64,000 bases of DNA from assembly GCA_016840025.1 (NCBI GenBank), contig JAEOTF010000102.1, forward strand, positions 16,802 through 80,801. The letters run 5' to 3'. This DNA is from Candidatus Hodarchaeota archaeon. Lineage in GTDB: Archaea > Asgardarchaeota > Heimdallarchaeia > Hodarchaeales > YT1-039. Position numbers and translations under genes: made by a program. Positions 35,468-44,704 of this stretch are shown one piece after another (the first letter of the stretch is position 1; each line of letters starts with the position of its first letter). Under the pieces are notes generated by a model. The model saw only the letters and a program-made list of their open reading frames with translations, was not told where the DNA came from and searched no databases.

Positions 35468-36535
35468 ATGCAGGCGATCCTGAAAACGAAACGGGAAAAA
35501 GGGTTTGAAATTCAAGAAGTAAAGGAACCCGAGATTCAGCACGGAACTGATGTGAAGTTAAAAATAGACGTCGCTTCAATTTGTGGTACTGACCATCATA
35601 TGTGGGTATTTGATCAGTGGGCTCAGAATCGACTGAAACCCCCATTTATAGCTGGGCATGAAACCGGCGCAACTGTTATTGAGGTCGGACCCGACGTTAA
35701 AAATATTAAAGTAGGGGATAAGGTAAGTATGGAGTGTCACGAGGCGTGCGGGACGTGTTACCAATGTCGTAGTGATAGAATGCATATTTGTAGTAATACT
35801 AGAATATTTGGGGTAGATAAAGACGGTATTTTCGCTGAATATGCAGTAATCCCAGAACTCAACGCTTGGGTTAACGATCCTGATCTTGATCCTGCCTTAG
35901 CATCAGTACAAGATCCGTTAGGCAATGCTGTGCATACTGTTTTACCGAAAGACAATATTGAAGATATCGCAGGGAAGAACGTCCTCATCACAGGATGTGG
36001 ACCTATTGGGTTAATGTCCATCCCTGTAGTTAAAATGTTAGGGGCAGGACAAGTCTTTGCTACTGGAGGTGGAAATAATATGCTTCGACTCAAAATGGCT
36101 AAAGAAATGGGTGCTGATCTGGTGCTCAATGCCCGGGAAGAAGGTGATAAAATCCCCCAGATCATTCGTGATGCGACAGATGGGAATGGAGTCGATGTCC
36201 TTCTCGAGATGTCTGGGAATATTCATGCATTTCGGCAAGGTCTTGAAGCGTTAACCTATGGTGGACGTGTGGCCTTGTTAGGATTCTTTTCTGGACCCAT
36301 TGAATTTGACATCAATTCTTTAATGATCTCGAAGGGGGCTAACGTGTATGGAATTGCAGGGAGAAGAATGTTTCAAACCTGGCAAGTAATGCGGGGCTTG
36401 CTTAAAAATAAGAGTTTACAGGACAAAATCCATAAATTAATCACACACCGTGTGAATATGGCTGACTGGGAAAAAGGGATGATTGAAATTGATGAAAAAC
36501 GAGCTATCAAGGTAGTCATGGATCCATTTAAATAG
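35468..36535 (+). CDS. tdh: L-threonine 3-dehydrogenase
   Basis: About 355 residues of zinc-dependent medium-chain dehydrogenase. Catalytic zinc ligands are in CGTDHHMW and GHETGA; the structural zinc lobe is ACGTCYQCRSDRMHIC. The NAD-binding fold has GCGPIGLM. It oxidises threonine to 2-amino-3-ketobutyrate. Its usual partner KBL is 1.4 kb downstream on the other strand. ATG 35468 is preferred over GTG 35459. A sorbitol or other polyol dehydrogenase is less likely given KBL nearby. Confidence 0.88.
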   Translation: MQAILKTKREKGFEIQEVKEPEIQHGTDVKLKIDVASICGTDHHMWVFDQWAQNRLKPPFIAGHETGATVIEVGPDVKNIKVGDKVSMECHEACGTCYQCRSDRMHICSNTRIFGVDKDGIFAEYAVIPELNAWVNDPDLDPALASVQDPLGNAVHTVLPKDNIEDIAGKNVLITGCGPIGLMSIPVVKMLGAGQVFATGGGNNMLRLKMAKEMGADLVLNAREEGDKIPQIIRDATDGNGVDVLLEMSGNIHAFRQGLEALTYGGRVALLGFFSGPIEFDINSLMISKGANVYGIAGRRMFQTWQVMRGLLKNKSLQDKIHKLITHRVNMADWEKGMIEIDEKRAIKVVMDPFK

Positions 36536-36790
36536 AAAACTACCTACCTACTTTTATTTTCTTATAATATAATTCAATAATAGAACGGAGAAGAAAGAAC
36601 GAGTCCTTTAAAAGAATTTAAACCCTAACATAAGTTATCGGATTAGGCTAACATAAGATGTTTTTGAATTCTCGGATTTTGGCATTGATGGGAATCTGAT
36701 GGGAATCTGACAAAGAAAACACATACAGCCCTCTACAGGATTAACCTAGCGAAGGAAAACAGTGAGTATATACTGAAATTCCCTAAAATA

Positions 36791-37774
36791 TTGGCAGAAG
36801 AGTCAGGGTACATATTCAATACTTATCTGACCACAAAGGTCAATGATAGTGGAACGACGACGGAGATCATCAATGGGTACACCAATGCCAGTGTCGAATT
36901 GCTTGAGATGTATGAGGAGTGGTACAGAGAACCCACCCCAGAGGAATTAGAAGAAAACCCAGACCAAAAGTCAGTGAAAATACTGCCTTGCAATTTTGAA
37001 CTCACAGCATACAAATTACGGATTTGGTATCTAGAAGATGGCACATTAAAACCAGATGACTATTATGTAAGACTATGTTCCTACAACTTCACCGATGACG
37101 AGAATTATCAGCTTGCTCAATTAGTTCGGAACTTACTTGGAATGACAGATAATATGGACGATATCTCAGTACAAGAACACTTTGACCCACGTAAAAACAA
37201 ATTCTATCCTTATATACGACTTAAAGGAGATGCAGTAACTGCTTTCTTTAACGTTACTGGTTGGAAATCACCCATTGAGTGTTTTAACTACAAATTTGAC
37301 ACAAAACCTCGATCTAAGCCAGATCCTAAGTGGAAGTTTCAATGTTATCATTGTAAAAGGGGCTTTGAAACACAAGAGGCTCTTAAAACCCATATATCCT
37401 ACAGTCATAGGATGAAATTCACAGATAAGCATTGTCCTTATTGCGGTTACAAGGCATCAAAACTTAATGTTCTAAAGCGTCACTTAGCAGGGAAACATGA
37501 TATTGATGTTGAGTGGCACTACTGTAACTCCTGTGATTTTAAAACTAAGTATAAAACTAGCTTAAGACGTCATGCTGCCAATAAGCATAATAAAGGTGTT
37601 AAATGGCATCATTGTGACTACTGTAGTTTTAAAACAAAAAACTTGCATGTATTAAAAGGCCATTTTGCTAACAAACACGATATTGGTGTTGAATGGCACT
37701 ACTGCAGCCATTGTAGTTTCAAAGCCAAACGTAAGTATATAATACATCGTCATATCGAACGTAAACACAGATGA
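36791..37774 (+). CDS. protein with five C2H2 zinc fingers
   Basis: 327 residues. Residues 1-180 are acidic and match nothing I know. From about 187 there are five fingers with C-x2-C-x12-H-x4-H spacing: CYHCKRGF, CPYCGYKA, CNSCDFKT, CDYCSFKT and CSHCSFKA, each with a Leu/Ile before the first His. The last four are separated by about eight residues (IDVEWHY, KGVKWHH, IGVEWHY). DNA-level repetition of the linkers suggests internal duplication. Eukaryotic-style arrays are rare in archaea. It may bind DNA or RNA. The start is uncertain: TTG 36791 is the first usual codon after a frame open since about 36687. Confidence 0.85.
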   Translation: MAEESGYIFNTYLTTKVNDSGTTTEIINGYTNASVELLEMYEEWYREPTPEELEENPDQKSVKILPCNFELTAYKLRIWYLEDGTLKPDDYYVRLCSYNFTDDENYQLAQLVRNLLGMTDNMDDISVQEHFDPRKNKFYPYIRLKGDAVTAFFNVTGWKSPIECFNYKFDTKPRSKPDPKWKFQCYHCKRGFETQEALKTHISYSHRMKFTDKHCPYCGYKASKLNVLKRHLAGKHDIDVEWHYCNSCDFKTKYKTSLRRHAANKHNKGVKWHHCDYCSFKTKNLHVLKGHFANKHDIGVEWHYCSHCSFKAKRKYIIHRHIERKHR

Positions 37775-37946
37775 ACTTCTCCTTATTCTTCCTTTTTCCC
37801 TCTATTTTTTTTACTAACTAAAAGAGGGAGATAGAATTCTACAGAAAATCCTAAAGGATAGCAGGTAAAAAATGAACCTGTGTAGTAATGAAGAGGAAGA
37901 GATTGATTGAGAAAAAAGAAAAAGGCGTCAAAAGTAAAAACATCTA

Positions 37947-39164
37947 CTAAAACATTCTAAGTTCTTTGCCGACTTCTTCAAAAGCACGTAATGCAAAATC
38001 AAGATTCTCTTTTGTAAGTCCTGCATTCATCATAGTTCTAATACGTGCGGTCCCCCGAGGAACCATTGGAAACACTATGGGTAACGCAAAGATGTCTTTT
38101 TCAAATAGGAGATTAGATGCTTTTTTAGCTAACTCATTCTCTCCAAAAATAACGGGAGTAATGGCAGTTTGTGAATTAGCTGTTAAATCATGGTTATACC
38201 CCATAGCCATGATTTCCTTTTTATAATACTCAATATTGTCCCATAATTTCTTAACAGGGCTATTATCTTTCTCTAGCAGTTCAAGAGCAGCAATAGATGC
38301 CCCTGCTACTGCAGGAGGATGAGACCCACTTAGAAGGTAGGAGCGTGCTACATTACGCCCCCAATTGACGAGATCCTGGCTGCCAACAATGGAGCCGCCC
38401 ATAGTGCCAAATGCTTTGGAAAAAGTGCCCATTTCTACTCCACATTCTTTCATCTTCTTCTGTAGACTGAAATGATCAACTAATCCTTTACCACTATGGT
38501 TTTTTCCTAAAATCCCGTCCCCATGGGCATCATCAACAAAAATAATGGCATTGTAAGGCTCTACGATCTTATAAATCTCATCCAGTTTCGCATAATCGCC
38601 ATCCATCGAAAAAACGCCGTCTGTTATAACTAAGAAGCGTCTCGGATTTGTTTTGCTTATTTTTTCCATTGCTCGTTCAAGATCAGCCATATCTGAATGT
38701 TTAAAGACATGCCTTGTCGCCTTAGCAAGGCGTACTCCATCGATGATAGAGCCATGGTTGAGTTCATCTGAGAGTATTGCATCCTCTTTTGTAGGCGCAA
38801 GTTGAGAACAGAGTCCCACATTAGCAGTATAACCTGCTGACGTTATCATCCCTGCTTCTTGTTCCTTGAATCGGGCGAGTGTCTTTTCCCATTTCTCGTG
38901 AAGATCCATATTTCCTGCAATAGCTCGAACCGAACCAGACCCTGCCCCATGAGTTTTTGTTGCCTCAATCGCTGCTTCTTTTAATTTTGGGTGATTTGAA
39001 AGATTGAGATAATTGTTTGAACAAAACATTAGGACTTCTTTGCCCTCAACATTGCAATGAACATCACTGGGGCCTTCAAGTATACGATGAACCCAGTCTA
39101 ACTGCTTATCTACCTTTTCCTGATATTCTATTCTTAAGAATTCTAGGGGTTTCTGCGAAGACAT
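37947..39164 (-). CDS. kbl: 2-amino-3-ketobutyrate CoA ligase (glycine C-acetyltransferase)
   Basis: 405 residues of the alpha-oxoamine synthase family, PLP-dependent. NYLNLSNHPKLKEAA, FVDDAHGDG and the lysine that binds PLP in GTFSKAFGTMGG are present. It splits 2-amino-3-ketobutyrate with CoA into glycine and acetyl-CoA, completing threonine breakdown begun by Tdh. BioF or other family members are possible, but Tdh nearby favours KBL. Confidence 0.92.
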   Translation of the reverse strand: MSSQKPLEFLRIEYQEKVDKQLDWVHRILEGPSDVHCNVEGKEVLMFCSNNYLNLSNHPKLKEAAIEATKTHGAGSGSVRAIAGNMDLHEKWEKTLARFKEQEAGMITSAGYTANVGLCSQLAPTKEDAILSDELNHGSIIDGVRLAKATRHVFKHSDMADLERAMEKISKTNPRRFLVITDGVFSMDGDYAKLDEIYKIVEPYNAIIFVDDAHGDGILGKNHSGKGLVDHFSLQKKMKECGVEMGTFSKAFGTMGGSIVGSQDLVNWGRNVARSYLLSGSHPPAVAGASIAALELLEKDNSPVKKLWDNIEYYKKEIMAMGYNHDLTANSQTAITPVIFGENELAKKASNLLFEKDIFALPIVFPMVPRGTARIRTMMNAGLTKENLDFALRAFEEVGKELRMF

Positions 39165-39298
39165 TTCCTATACCTTCCATAGTAATTTCAGTAGAAAATC
39201 TTGAGAAGTTTGGTGACTTATCCTTATTTTTTTTGTGTATTCAATAGGTAATTAAAAACATAGTGAACATGGTGTTTTATGGTGAAGGGAAATGAGCG

Positions 39299-39697
39299 TT
39301 AAACGCCTAATCTTCCGCCTTCAGCCTGGGTTGTGAGAATGGCTACAAATAGGCCAATAAGTGCCATGAGTGCCGCAACAATCGCAGCTATCGCCACATA
39401 AGCATCTGTACCAGTGATAATGAACAAACCAGCGAATCCAAAGACAGCTGCTAGAGCTATTCCTCCTATAATGTCATTTTCACGCCCTGCATAACGTCCG
39501 AAAGCAAACCCGAGCCCTGCTATAATTCCTGAAACCCAAATGGCAAATAATTGGAGCTGTGCTGCATCTAAACCTTCTTCAACCCCTGGAATTACATCCG
39601 GGTAAAAAACAGCAATTATTTCAACAAAAAAACTTAATCCTGCAATGATTCCACCAATGATAGCTACTTTCCCAAATGTTTGTTTACCGTAAGCCAT
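39299..39697 (-). CDS. four-helix membrane protein, unknown function
   Basis: 132 residues with four hydrophobic segments at about 9-31, 47-67, 74-96 and 99-123, glycine and alanine rich (GKVAIIGGIIAGLSFF, IAAIVAALMALIGLF). No catalytic motif. Transcribed alone. An upstream AGGAGG lies eight to nine bases before the ATG. Family not recognised. Confidence 0.7.
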   Translation of the reverse strand: MAYGKQTFGKVAIIGGIIAGLSFFVEIIAVFYPDVIPGVEEGLDAAQLQLFAIWVSGIIAGLGFAFGRYAGRENDIIGGIALAAVFGFAGLFIITGTDAYVAIAAIVAALMALIGLFVAILTTQAEGGRLGV

Positions 39698-39789
39698 TTC
39701 AATGCCTCCTGATTCTCATAAAGGTCTTTGAGTATGATATTTGTGGATATGCATTAGGTTTTCTAATTAGTCTTTCTCTTATGATTATC

Positions 39790-40311
39790 TTAACTTACTT
39801 CCTTTCTTGAAGTAATCATGCTTGAAATCAGTTTTATGGCTTCATTACTCCCTTTTTCATTCCCTGGAATTTCATGGACTAAATGAGTGCCATAAAGTTC
39901 TTGTGAATCAAGTAAATTGATTCCCATATTTTCAGATTCAATATTTTCTTCAATTTTGCTAGCATTATACCCTCTTTGCTCTAGACGTTTTCGTAATTCA
40001 GGGGGTGAAACAAAAAGAACAATAACTAGTTTAAGAAGTGAAGAATCAATCGCTACTGGGGATCCACAAAGACAAACTCGCTTATGGGCTTTAAGAATCT
40101 TTTCTAACTCTGTCACCAGAAATTCTTCATCGATTATCAAGGCATCACGTTGATAATCGTACCCGAGAAACAGTCCTTCGGTTTTAACTAACTCACTAAT
40201 TTCAATGAGGAGGAAAGAGAAGTGATCAACCAGTTTTTCTCCCAAAATAGTTTTACCTGAACCTGGAGTACCAGTGATCAGTACATGAAAGGTATCTTTA
40301 TTTGAATTCAA
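39790..40311 (-). CDS. Fap7/adenylate-kinase-like NTPase
   Basis: 173 residues with Walker A GTPGSGKTILGEKL near the N-terminus, ISELVKTEG, a LVTELEKIL helix and RLEQRGYNASKIEENIESE, the pattern of Fap7/hCINAP adenylate kinases. In archaea and eukaryotes Fap7 binds uS11 and acts in small-subunit maturation. It overlaps the phosphoesterase gene by 14 bases, so the two are co-transcribed. Confidence 0.83.
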   Translation of the reverse strand: MNSNKDTFHVLITGTPGSGKTILGEKLVDHFSFLLIEISELVKTEGLFLGYDYQRDALIIDEEFLVTELEKILKAHKRVCLCGSPVAIDSSLLKLVIVLFVSPPELRKRLEQRGYNASKIEENIESENMGINLLDSQELYGTHLVHEIPGNEKGSNEAIKLISSMITSRKEVS

Positions 40312-40816
40312 TGACTTCCGCTCTTAATTCCTCGGGATTAACCACTGCAATACTTTTTCGTCCTCTTAGCCATCCTCCACACTCTCCTGAATTCACCCAG
40401 AGGATTCTATTTACTTTTTCTACTTTGGCATTATGATCATGCCCTGAAAAAACAAATTTGAACTCAGAACCAGAAATTAGAGCAGGAAGAACTCCTGAAA
40501 TATGGCCATGAGTAATAGCTACTTTGCCATGTGTTGTTTCAACTGTTAGGACTCCCTCTGTAAATTCCCATTCTGAGTGTTGTTGGAACATTTTACGTAG
40601 TCCTAGAAACTCTCCATCATTATTTCCCCTAACTGCCTTGACAGGTACACCAAAGTCTAAACGAGGTACAGTAAAAGGAGAGATGATATCCCCACAGTGA
40701 AATAACATATCAATGGAATATGAAGAAAGAATATCTAATGCTGCCTTTATTGCATCTAAATTATCATGAGAATCTGACATAACTGCCCACATATCATCAA
40801 CCACACTATTCTTCAA
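40298..40816 (-). CDS. YfcE/MJ0936-type metallophosphoesterase
   Basis: 172 residues with the calcineurin-like metal motifs: SDSHDN (D-x-H), HCGDII (GD), RGNNDGE (GNxD), THGHISG (H) and FSGHDHNA (GHxH). These give a dinuclear metal site for phosphodiester or phosphomonoester hydrolysis. The in-vivo substrate is unknown. The N-terminal eight residues before MWAVMSDSH may not be translated. Confidence 0.87.
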   Translation of the reverse strand: MKNSVVDDMWAVMSDSHDNLDAIKAALDILSSYSIDMLFHCGDIISPFTVPRLDFGVPVKAVRGNNDGEFLGLRKMFQQHSEWEFTEGVLTVETTHGKVAITHGHISGVLPALISGSEFKFVFSGHDHNAKVEKVNRILWVNSGECGGWLRGRKSIAVVNPEELRAEVIEFK

Positions 40817-40936
40817 TTCATGTGACTATATCTGAAACATTTGACTACATTTTCTTTACAATATACATACTTTCTTTTTTAAGGGATTTCTAGGATTGGC
40901 TCAAAAGTTATAAAATCAACTAAAAAATGACCGGAA

Positions 40937-41968
40937 TTGGAATCTGTGCATTTTTCTCGAAAAAGGCTACGGATAATTCTTACATCCCTGCTCACAGTGG
41001 TTTTTCTCCTTTATCTATTCCTAACCACCAATTTAACGGAATTACCCCACGTTTTTGCCTCTACTCAGATCTCATTAATCGTTCTTGGTTTTTTATTATT
41101 CCTTTCTAGCTTTGTTGTAAAGTTATATCGGTGGCACATGCTATTTCCCAAAGATCGTAGCTTTTTCAAACAGTTCCCAGTTTATACTTGTGCTTATGCT
41201 TCTGCTACTGCCTTCCCCTTCAACTCGGGGGATTTTATTGCTATGGAGATCATGACCGAGTGGTCTGATTCTGAGTTTGGCTCGTCAGCGGCTGTAGTAG
41301 TATTTTCGCGAATTATTGATCTCTTTTGCTTACTATTGGCAGTTTGTTTGACAATATATGTTTTAATGCCTGATAAGAAATTGCAATTCTTTTTCTGGAT
41401 ATTCTTATTAATTGGTTTTATTGGAACAGCCTTGATTTTCTCACAAAGAGCCATGACTGCTTTTATTCATTTACTTATTCGAATCACTTCACACATTTCA
41501 ACTCCTCTGAGTTTAAAATTAGAGCTTATTCTCGAGCGCCAAATCAATAACTACTTCACTACTCTCTTCCTAGTCTGGAAAGAAAAAAAACGAACAAGCA
41601 TGGTGTTATTGCTTACTCTAACTAAGTGGCTTGCTGACATATTAGCTACTGTGGCTGTAGTATCGGCTTTTAATTCAAATTTTACTCTCGAAAACGCTAT
41701 TGTGCTCGTTTCTATCGACCTCTTTGTAGGAATTACTACTCAAACCCCTACTGGTTTAGGTACAGGAACTACTGCTGTTGTTTTTGTCCTCGAAGAATAT
41801 GGAATGACTCGTGAACTTGCAGTCGCTACAGAAATTGCCCGTTATATGGTAAGTGTAGGTCTTACGCTGCTATTAGGTATATTGGCAGCGATCTACCTAA
41901 GATTCCATTCCAATAAATCTCAACATAATTATAATCATCCTAGAAACTCAAAAACTCATAAATCCTAG
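40937..41968 (+). CDS. lysylphosphatidylglycerol-synthase-TM-like (AglD/UPF0104) membrane protein
   Basis: 343 residues and about eight membrane helices. It has features of the UPF0104/LPG_synthase_TM family: a KLYRWHMLF segment after the second helix, LFVGITTQTPTGLGTGTTAVVF near 275, and a C-terminal helix. Members include flippase-like proteins and AglD, linked to protein glycosylation. It is not the full synthase. It starts at TTG 40937; a GTG at 40946 is possible. Transport of a lipid-linked sugar is an inference. Confidence 0.78.
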   Translation: MESVHFSRKRLRIILTSLLTVVFLLYLFLTTNLTELPHVFASTQISLIVLGFLLFLSSFVVKLYRWHMLFPKDRSFFKQFPVYTCAYASATAFPFNSGDFIAMEIMTEWSDSEFGSSAAVVVFSRIIDLFCLLLAVCLTIYVLMPDKKLQFFFWIFLLIGFIGTALIFSQRAMTAFIHLLIRITSHISTPLSLKLELILERQINNYFTTLFLVWKEKKRTSMVLLLTLTKWLADILATVAVVSAFNSNFTLENAIVLVSIDLFVGITTQTPTGLGTGTTAVVFVLEEYGMTRELAVATEIARYMVSVGLTLLLGILAAIYLRFHSNKSQHNYNHPRNSKTHKS

Positions 41969-42030
41969 ATTAATTGCCTAATCCCGCATGATCTGGTCTT
42001 TTTTTGAAAAGTTATGCACTGCGCCTCTTG

Positions 42031-42516
42031 TCACTTCCAATCATCTAGATTTGACTCAAGAGAGTTTTGAACAATCTCACATTCCCCAAGTGATGCCTTA
42101 TACAGACATGGTGCTTTAATCACAGTACATTGGATGCTATCCTCATCCAAATAAAGGCATAGAGCTGAAAGTTGAATAGAAAGTCGTAAATCCTTTTTAG
42201 GTAATCCTTCAAGAATTTGCCGCTTAAGTGATTCTTTAACTTCATTATGGTTGGCTATCGTGATTTGGTGAAGGATACAGCCTGTTTTGATAGATATTGA
42301 GTTGGTTCCAACTCCTGAGTCAAGAATTTCATAGATTTGCCGAACAAGAAAGTTTAATGCCTCTTCATCAACCTCATTGAGGTAACCTAGTTGAGACAAA
42401 AGGTCTTTTAGATTTTTTTTAAACATTTTAATCGCACGAGTAGATTTCTCTTCATTTAGAAGGTGATAGAGGTTAATCAACCAAGCTTGGGTCAGAGTCC
42501 GACCCACGTCAATCAA
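42031..42516 (-). CDS. cysteine-containing protein next to small GTPases, unknown
   Basis: 161 residues. An N-terminal helical part (RTLTQAWLINLYHLL) is followed by an alpha/beta region with cysteines at GCILHQ, LSALCLYL, IQCTV, APCLY and GECEIV. No known motif. It lies 46 bases after the second of two GTPase genes in the same direction. It is a candidate partner or effector. Starts: TTG 42516 or GTG 42510, the latter with GGTGA nine bases before it. Confidence 0.6.
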   Translation of the reverse strand: MIDVGRTLTQAWLINLYHLLNEEKSTRAIKMFKKNLKDLLSQLGYLNEVDEEALNFLVRQIYEILDSGVGTNSISIKTGCILHQITIANHNEVKESLKRQILEGLPKKDLRLSIQLSALCLYLDEDSIQCTVIKAPCLYKASLGECEIVQNSLESNLDDWK

Positions 42517-42562
42517 TCACCAGGTAGGAAAGAAGAAAATAGAAGTTAAATTAAGAATATTT

Positions 42563-43333
42563 CTAACTTTTAACTTTTGATTTGTTAAGAATCTTGGTAT
42601 AATCTCTCGGCTTCAGGTTATCAATAATCAATCGCAAAGGTTCCTCAAACCCCTCTCTTTCCAAAACCGATGTCTCAAAGAGGAGAGTTCCTTCATCCTC
42701 GGATTTAATCATACCTTTGACCATTTCAAGGCCTAAAAAGATTCCTTTAAGATCTTTTTTATTCAGAACTATTACAATGGGCATTATCTTATGCCGTTTT
42801 CTCTCTTCTTCTCGAATTAACCGAATATAATAGGAAAGCTTTACTACTGACTCGATATTTGTCCCATCGGCGAAAATAATCCCTGCATCGCTACCCGGTA
42901 TGGTTATCTGGGGCATAAAATCAAATCGTTCTTGTCCAGCTGTATCAATCCAAACAATATGCCAAAGGCTTTCTATATCATCCCTAAGTAAAACTTCGTT
43001 TATATCGGTAGGAGAATACCATTCAACAGTATTGTGACTTGTCACTAATAACAAAATGTCGGCTACATTGAGTGAAACAGTTGTCGTTGAGCCTTCATCC
43101 AGTAATTTCTTATCGATAATAGTATAAGTACTTCCTACTTGAGCTTCTTGTGTATGTCGCCGCTTTTTTTCTGCCATCGGCTCAAATAGATTACCCAACA
43201 ACATCTTCAGGAAACTAGTTTTTCCACTACCCGTAGAACCAACAATGCAAATCCGATAAGTTCCTCTATAATGTGGAGTACCTAATAAAATCCTTCGAAT
43301 TTCATGTGAATCCCTTATTTTCTCCGTACTCAT
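42563..43333 (-). CDS. Ras-superfamily small GTPase, duplicate B
   Basis: 256 residues. G1 is GSTGSGKTSF (near residue 32), G3 is VWIDTAGQERFDF with the Rab/Ras-type DTAGQE, and G4 is LNKKDL. Between G1 and G3 there is an unusually long stretch of about 95 residues with LRRDDIESLW-like segments, so the fold carries an insert. There is no C-terminal cysteine for lipid attachment. It is nearly identical over long blocks to the gene at 43758-44528. The two probably arose by recent duplication. Confidence 0.88.
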   Translation of the reverse strand: MSTEKIRDSHEIRRILLGTPHYRGTYRICIVGSTGSGKTSFLKMLLGNLFEPMAEKKRRHTQEAQVGSTYTIIDKKLLDEGSTTTVSLNVADILLLVTSHNTVEWYSPTDINEVLLRDDIESLWHIVWIDTAGQERFDFMPQITIPGSDAGIIFADGTNIESVVKLSYYIRLIREEERKRHKIMPIVIVLNKKDLKGIFLGLEMVKGMIKSEDEGTLLFETSVLEREGFEEPLRLIIDNLKPRDYTKILNKSKVKS

Positions 43334-43757
43334 CGGATGCCAATCCTTATCGACTCTTAAGTTTGAGTGAAATCTCTACTTTTGTATTATACAGTCATAA
43401 ATAAAAAGCATTTCTAGTGAATCCTTTCTTTATTAGAGTATTTAAACAACTTTTTCGGTTAAGAGATTTTAAAACTCGGTTTCTCATAATTTTTATCAAT
43501 TACTAAAATCATCAACTTTGTCGTTCGGTATTTAGGAGAATAATTAGGATTGATTGAGCGATAGATGTCTCTTTAAGGTTTCTTTAGATTTATTAGTCAC
43601 TCTCCTGCAGATGAATAAAAGAAGTTATAAAAATTAATTTCTGTGCCACTTTTTAACCCCATGGATCTGCGAAGAGCTCCTTATTACCAATTGAAGAATA
43701 AAAGAACGACCTAGGGAAGAAGGTCGATAATTTTCTCTCAAAAGAGTGGAGCTTATT
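43334..43757. other. intergenic region between the duplicated GTPases
   Basis: 424 AT-rich bases. No gene or RNA hairpin is seen. TTTTTATTTATG on the minus strand near 43402 could be a TATA box for the downstream GTPase. The upstream regions of the two copies do not look alike, so the copies may be separately regulated. Confidence 0.4.
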
Positions 43758-44528
43758 CTAAACCTTTACTTTTAGTCTATTAAGAATCTCTAGGTGTTTT
43801 CTTGGTTTTAAAGTATTGATTATTAATCGTAAAGGTTCCTCAAATCCATCTTTTTCGAAAACAGATGTCTCAAAGAGGAGATCTTCTTCTTTTTCAGATT
43901 TAAACATACTTTGGACCATTTCAAGGCCTAAATAAATCCCATCAAGGTCTTTTTTATTCAAAAATATTGCAAGGGGCATTGCTTTATGGCTCTTTCTCTC
44001 TTCTTCTCGAACTAACCGAATATAATAGGACAGTTTTACCACTGACTCGATATTTGTCCCATCAGCGAAAATAATCCCGGCATCGCTACCCGGTATGGTT
44101 ATCTGGGGCATAAAATCAAATCGTTCTTGTCCAGCTGTATCAATCCAAACAATATGCCAAAGACTATCTATATCATCTCTAAGTAAAACTTCGTTTATAT
44201 CGGTAGGAGAACACCATTCAATAGTATTGTGACGTGTCACCACTAACAAAATATCCGAGACATTAAGCGAAACAGTTGTCGTTGAGTCTTTATCCAGTAA
44301 TTTTTTATCGATAATAGTATAAGTGCTTCCTACTTGAGCTTCTTCCGCATGCCGTCTTTTTTCTTCTGCTGTCGGCTCAAATAGGCTACCCAGTAGCATT
44401 TTTAAGAAACTAGTTTTTCCACTACCCGTAGAACCAACAATGCAAATCCGATATGTTCCTTTGTAGTAAGGAGTACCCAAGAGAATCTTTCGAACTTCAC
44501 CTGAGCTAACTTTTTTTTGCATAGTCAT
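43758..44528 (-). CDS. Ras-superfamily small GTPase, duplicate A
   Basis: 256 residues, same motifs as the neighbouring copy: GSTGSGKTSF, DTAGQERFDF and LNKKDL. Blocks such as VWIDTAGQERF to SDAGIIFADGTNIES are unchanged between copies, at the DNA level too. Differences cluster at the N-terminus, in EKKRRH/EEKRRH, and in the last 50 residues, where an effector would be chosen. Ras-like GTPases are abundant in Asgard genomes. It is transcribed in the order M24-like gene, duplicate A, duplicate B, 161-residue gene. Confidence 0.88.
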   Translation of the reverse strand: MTMQKKVSSGEVRKILLGTPYYKGTYRICIVGSTGSGKTSFLKMLLGSLFEPTAEEKRRHAEEAQVGSTYTIIDKKLLDKDSTTTVSLNVSDILLVVTRHNTIEWCSPTDINEVLLRDDIDSLWHIVWIDTAGQERFDFMPQITIPGSDAGIIFADGTNIESVVKLSYYIRLVREEERKSHKAMPLAIFLNKKDLDGIYLGLEMVQSMFKSEKEEDLLFETSVFEKDGFEEPLRLIINTLKPRKHLEILNRLKVKV

Positions 44529-44704
44529 ATAATCTTGTCCCTAATCGCCCCTAAGGGTAGAGGCTTTTATCAACTGTTATCAATTAGGTGTTAAGCATTA
44601 TTAACCGTTACTAGAGAGATTGTTCTGATTGCTTCATTTTTAAAGAATATAGTGTTTATTTCTTAGCTAGAGGTTTTTCACGTTTAAGCGCTTGTCGATA
44701 ACAA

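Noticed and set aside
36683..36712. Direct 11-base tandem repeat GATGGGAATCT
   Set aside because: Only two copies, no pairing partner and no relation to a gene end; probably chance or slippage.
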